Origin: AP-15 sp963796155
GTDB lineage: Bacteria; Pseudomonadota; Alphaproteobacteria; ATCC43930; CGMCC-115725
Length of the DNA stretch: 64,000 nt
Direction of reading: 5' to 3'
Assembly: GCA_963796155.1 (NCBI GenBank)
Contig: CAWCKT010000050.1
Span: 24,141-88,140, forward strand
Part shown: positions 61,951-64,000 of the stretch, piece after piece
How positions within the stretch are numbered: position 1 is the first letter of the stretch
How the letters are laid out: each line of letters starts with the position of its first letter
Notes under the pieces: generated by a model
Told to the model about the DNA's origin: nothing
Seen by the model: only the letters and a program-made list of their open reading frames with translations
The model's database searches: none
Position numbers and translations under genes: made by a program

Positions 61951-62060
61951 GTCATGCCCGGACTTGTTCCGGGCATCCACGTGTCGCGGCCATCACCAAA
62001 CTCCTGAAAAATATGATTTGACCGCACTGCGTGGATGCCCGGGACAAGCCCGGGCATGAC
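61951..62060. repeat. Inverted-repeat element (GTCATGCCCGG family)
   Basis: Left arm GTCATGCCCGGACTTGTTCC..GGGCATCCACG (61951-61981), right arm CGTGGATGCCCGGGACAAGC..CCGGGCATGAC (62030-62060), 48 bp apart. Related to the copy nested inside the MITE-like element at 59423-59529. It fills most of the gap between the flavoprotein gene and the amidohydrolase remnant. Confidence 0.85.
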
Positions 62061-62122
62061 CTCCTTTGGTACGTGAAACTCATTCGATTGTTCGCGGACG
62101 GGCCTAACGAAGGAATCATGTC

Positions 62123-62412
62123 ATGGCCAGGAACGGCTTCAAGCTGATCGACGCGGAGATGCATGTGATGGAGCCGGTCGATCTGTGGGAGCGCTACATC
62201 GACCCCGAGTTCAGGGCCCGCGCCCCGCGGCGGCTCGACGAGCGCCGGTGGGACATCCGCACGATCGTCGAGGGCGAGGTCATGGCTTCGATGCCGGGCG
62301 GCGAGATTCGAAATACCCCAACGCGATGGACCGTTTCCTCGCACTGCCGCTCTCCGACCGGAGCAAGCAGAAGATCCTCTGGGACAACGCGCTGCGCCTT
62401 TACGCGCTGTAG
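62123..62412 (+). pseudogene. Amidohydrolase-2 family gene with a large internal deletion
   Basis: The start reads MARNGFKLIDAEMHVMEPVD, LWERYIDPEFRARAPRRL, the usual N-terminus with the metal-binding DAEMHV segment. At about 62305 it switches frame and jumps to SKYPNAMDRFLALPLSDRSK then QKILWDNALRLYAL and TAG, the typical C-terminus of the same family. About 270 residues of the barrel are missing, so no enzyme can be made. Confidence 0.75.
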
Positions 62413-62419
62413 CTCCAGT

Positions 62420-62488
62420 CGTCATTGCGAGGTGCCGTAAGGCGCCGCGGCAATCTCGACGAGATCGCTTCGCTCCGCTCGCGATGAC
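62420..62488. repeat. GTCATTGCGAG-type palindromic repeat
   Basis: GTCATTGCGAGGTGCCG at the left and CTTCGCTCCGCTCGCGATGAC at the right (62468-62488), with GGCAATCTCGACGAGATCG between. The ends GTCATTGCGAG / CTCGCGATGAC pair. This repeat class is widespread in alphaproteobacteria. Confidence 0.75.
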
Positions 62489-62517
62489 AGCATCCCATCC
62501 AACTGGGAGCCACGATC

Positions 62518-63421
62518 ATGAAAATCGGGTTCATCGGCGTCGGTAACATCGGCGCGCCGATTGCCGGCCAGTTGCTGAAGGCGGGCCACACGCTCGTCGT
62601 TCACGACATCCGGCGCGAGGCCGCGGGTGCGCTGCTCGAGGCCGGGGCATGCTGGTCTGCATTCACCGGCGGCATTGGCGGCCGAATGTGAGGTCGTGGC
62701 GACCTGCCTGCCGGGATCCGGCTGAGATGGAAGAGGTGTGCCTCGGGACGGGGGACCTAACCGCGCAGCTGCAGCCCGGCACGCTTTACATCGACCATTC
62801 GACCAACTCGCCGCTGAACTGGTGCGCCGGGTTCATGCGATGCTCGCCGGCAAAGGTATGGCGATGCTCGACGCACCGGTCAGCGGCGGCATGGAGGGTG
62901 CGGCGACGCGCGACCTGTTGGTCATGGCGGGCGGCGACCCGACCGCCTTCGAGCGTGCGCGCCCGTTGCTCGATGCCATCGCCAAGCGCGTTATTTACAC
63001 CGGTGGCATCGGCACCGGGTTGATCGCCAAGATCATGCACAACAGCGCGAGCTTCACGCTCGATCTCGTCATGGCCGAGTGCTGGACCGCGGGGGTCAAG
63101 GCCGGGATCGATGCCGCGACGATCGTCAACGTCTTCAACGAGGCGGCACTCGGGCAGATGATGAGCCTCAAGATGCGCCTGCCTGCAACCTGGCTGCGCG
63201 GCAATTTCGACCCCCGCTTCTCGCTGGCGCTGGCGCGCAAAGACCTGGGGCTGGCGCAGGAGTTGGCGCGCGCGACCAACACGCCGATGCCACTCGGCGC
63301 GCTTTGCGAGCAGGAGATGGCAGAGGCGATGGCCCGCGGCTGGGCCGATCGCGACGCCTCGATCTTCCTGACCCTGCAGGAGGAGCGCGCACAGGTTCAG
63401 GTGCGGCTGCCGCCCACCTAA
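62518..63421 (+). pseudogene. 3-hydroxyisobutyrate dehydrogenase-like gene, several frameshifts
   Basis: Starts MKIGFIGVGNIGAPIAGQLL with the NAD-binding GxGxxG, then breaks. AALAAECEVVATCLPGS (near 62670-62715), EMEEVCLGTGDLTAQLQPGT with LYIDHSTNSP (62725-62815), and ELVRRVHAMLAGKGMAMLDA (from about 62818) lie in different frames, needing three single-base corrections. The last 200 residues are intact: PVSGGMEGAATRDLLVMAGG, GIGTGLIAKIMHNSASF with the catalytic Lys, and FSLALARKDLGLAQELA. It would be a beta-hydroxyacid dehydrogenase of about 300 aa if repaired. Confidence 0.8.
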
Positions 63422-63774
63422 ACTGGAGGCTCGCGGGATACCCTCATGTACTCATAAAAGGCACTGTTTGTGCTGACCCCGAGCCGATATCCTTGCAGAC
63501 ATTTGCCTCCCTGGCTGAATACGATACGAGTTAGCGTGCAGGGCACCTTGGAGAATTTGTCCACGCGATATCGACCGAAGTAACGATTTCGCCCATATGA
63601 TTTCCAGGGATCGCGCATGTAGGGCGGCTCGACCGGGGCCGCCGGCGCCGTGACGATGACATTGGGAACCGTAAGCTTGCTCTCTTGGGCATAGGCGCCC
63701 ATCGAGGGCGCGAGCATCGCCGCCATCACGACGGCGGTCGCACAGATCGAGACGCTCGCATGGTTGTCCTCCCA
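63418..63774 (-). CDS. Small exported hypothetical protein
   Basis: About 118 aa if started at the GTG at 63774. A hydrophobic signal-like stretch (CATAVVMAAMLAPSMGAYAQ) is followed by SKLTVPNVIVTAPAAPVEPP, YMRDPWKSYGRNRYFGRYRV and a C-terminus with two cysteines (KVPCTLTRI, GGKCLQGYRLG). The start is doubtful: a good GGAGGACAACC plus ATG at 63751-63753 is out of frame, so a base may be missing near the N-terminus. No family recognised. Confidence 0.5.
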   Translation of the reverse strand, partial: WEDNHASVSICATAVVMAAMLAPSMGAYAQESKLTVPNVIVTAPAAPVEPPYMRDPWKSYGRNRYFGRYRVDKFSKVPCTLTRIVFSQGGKCLQGYRLGVSTNSAFYEYMRVSREPPV

Positions 63775-63876
63775 CACCGAACAGTGGCTCAACGCAGCAT
63801 TATACGCTCTCTTGGCCGCGCGGTTCCCGCGGAAGGCGCTAGTGGATAGCACCTGACGAATCGCGCCCGCCTATCC

Positions 63877-63939
63877 GTCATACCGGCGAAGGCCGGTATC
63901 CAGGCCAGACTGTAGATCCCGGCCTGCCGCCGGGATGAC
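63877..63939. repeat. GTCATaCCGG-type inverted repeat
   Basis: GTCATACCGGCGAAGGCCGG..TATCCAG at the left and GATCCCGGCCTGCCGCCGGG..ATGAC at the right, each with an internal hairpin. Same class as 57808-57936. No gene is seen from here to the end of the window. Confidence 0.8.
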
Positions 63940-64000
63940 AAGAACGGAGTCAAGTGTCTGGCTTCTACCACTAGCGCCTCATTGCCTCGCGGCTGCGGGC

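Overview
The window is a high-GC, gene-dense stretch of a bacterial chromosome, most likely from an alphaproteobacterium of the Rhodospirillales/Rhizobiales kind. The signs are a complete pqqABCDE operon, a lanthanide-type XoxF methanol dehydrogenase with its own cytochrome and periplasmic partner, glutathione-linked formaldehyde oxidation, an rsmG-parA-parB block with a canonical parS site inside rsmG, and several families of palindromic intergenic repeats. No rRNA, tRNA or CRISPR array was seen. Species cannot be named from the sequence alone.

Layout. 0-12.4 kb is housekeeping and mixed genes: amidohydrolase (cut by the window edge), enoyl-CoA hydratase, folP/folB, a VOC protein, a 1-kb non-coding stretch holding a diverged direct repeat, a TrmA/RlmD-type RNA methyltransferase, accA, malate synthase and small exported proteins. 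12.8-17.4 kb is an RND efflux permease plus adaptor. 17.4-22.8 kb holds a PanE-like reductase, SDR and MFS operon, then a divergent TPR protein and a Tat-exported GH10 xylanase. 22.85-23.18 kb is the relic of a TonB-dependent receptor in which one 171-bp piece is inverted.

23.3-44.5 kb is a C1/alcohol oxidation region. It contains a NarL-type two-component system, pqqABCDE, a broken PQQ alcohol dehydrogenase, a Rieske protein, broken molybdenum hydroxylase subunits, xoxF, a c-type cytochrome, xoxJ, a PQQ-associated ABC transporter cassette (permease, ATPase, beta-propeller, binding protein), a second cytochrome c and S-(hydroxymethyl)glutathione dehydrogenase. Read together: PqqA-E make the cofactor, XoxF oxidises methanol or a similar alcohol in the periplasm and passes electrons to the cytochrome, and formaldehyde is oxidised as its glutathione adduct. 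From 28.8 to 34.1 kb almost every gene carries frameshifts, which means either a decaying island or a poorly resolved assembly segment.

44.5-52.2 kb carries parB, parA, rsmG and mnmG. The usual mnmG-rsmG adjacency is interrupted by about 3.2 kb of apparently foreign genes (purine nucleoside permease, aspartoacylase-like hydrolase, methyltransferase). 52.2-63.4 kb is a catabolic region: TauD/TfdA dioxygenase, acyl-CoA synthetase, SDR, HpcH/HpaI aldolase, LigJ-like 4-oxalomesaconate hydratase, Rieske oxygenase, BBE-type flavoprotein and a 3-hydroxyisobutyrate-dehydrogenase-like gene. Several of these are frameshifted or internally deleted, and the spaces between them are full of palindromic repeats, including one repeat interrupted by a 226-bp MITE-like element that itself contains another palindrome.
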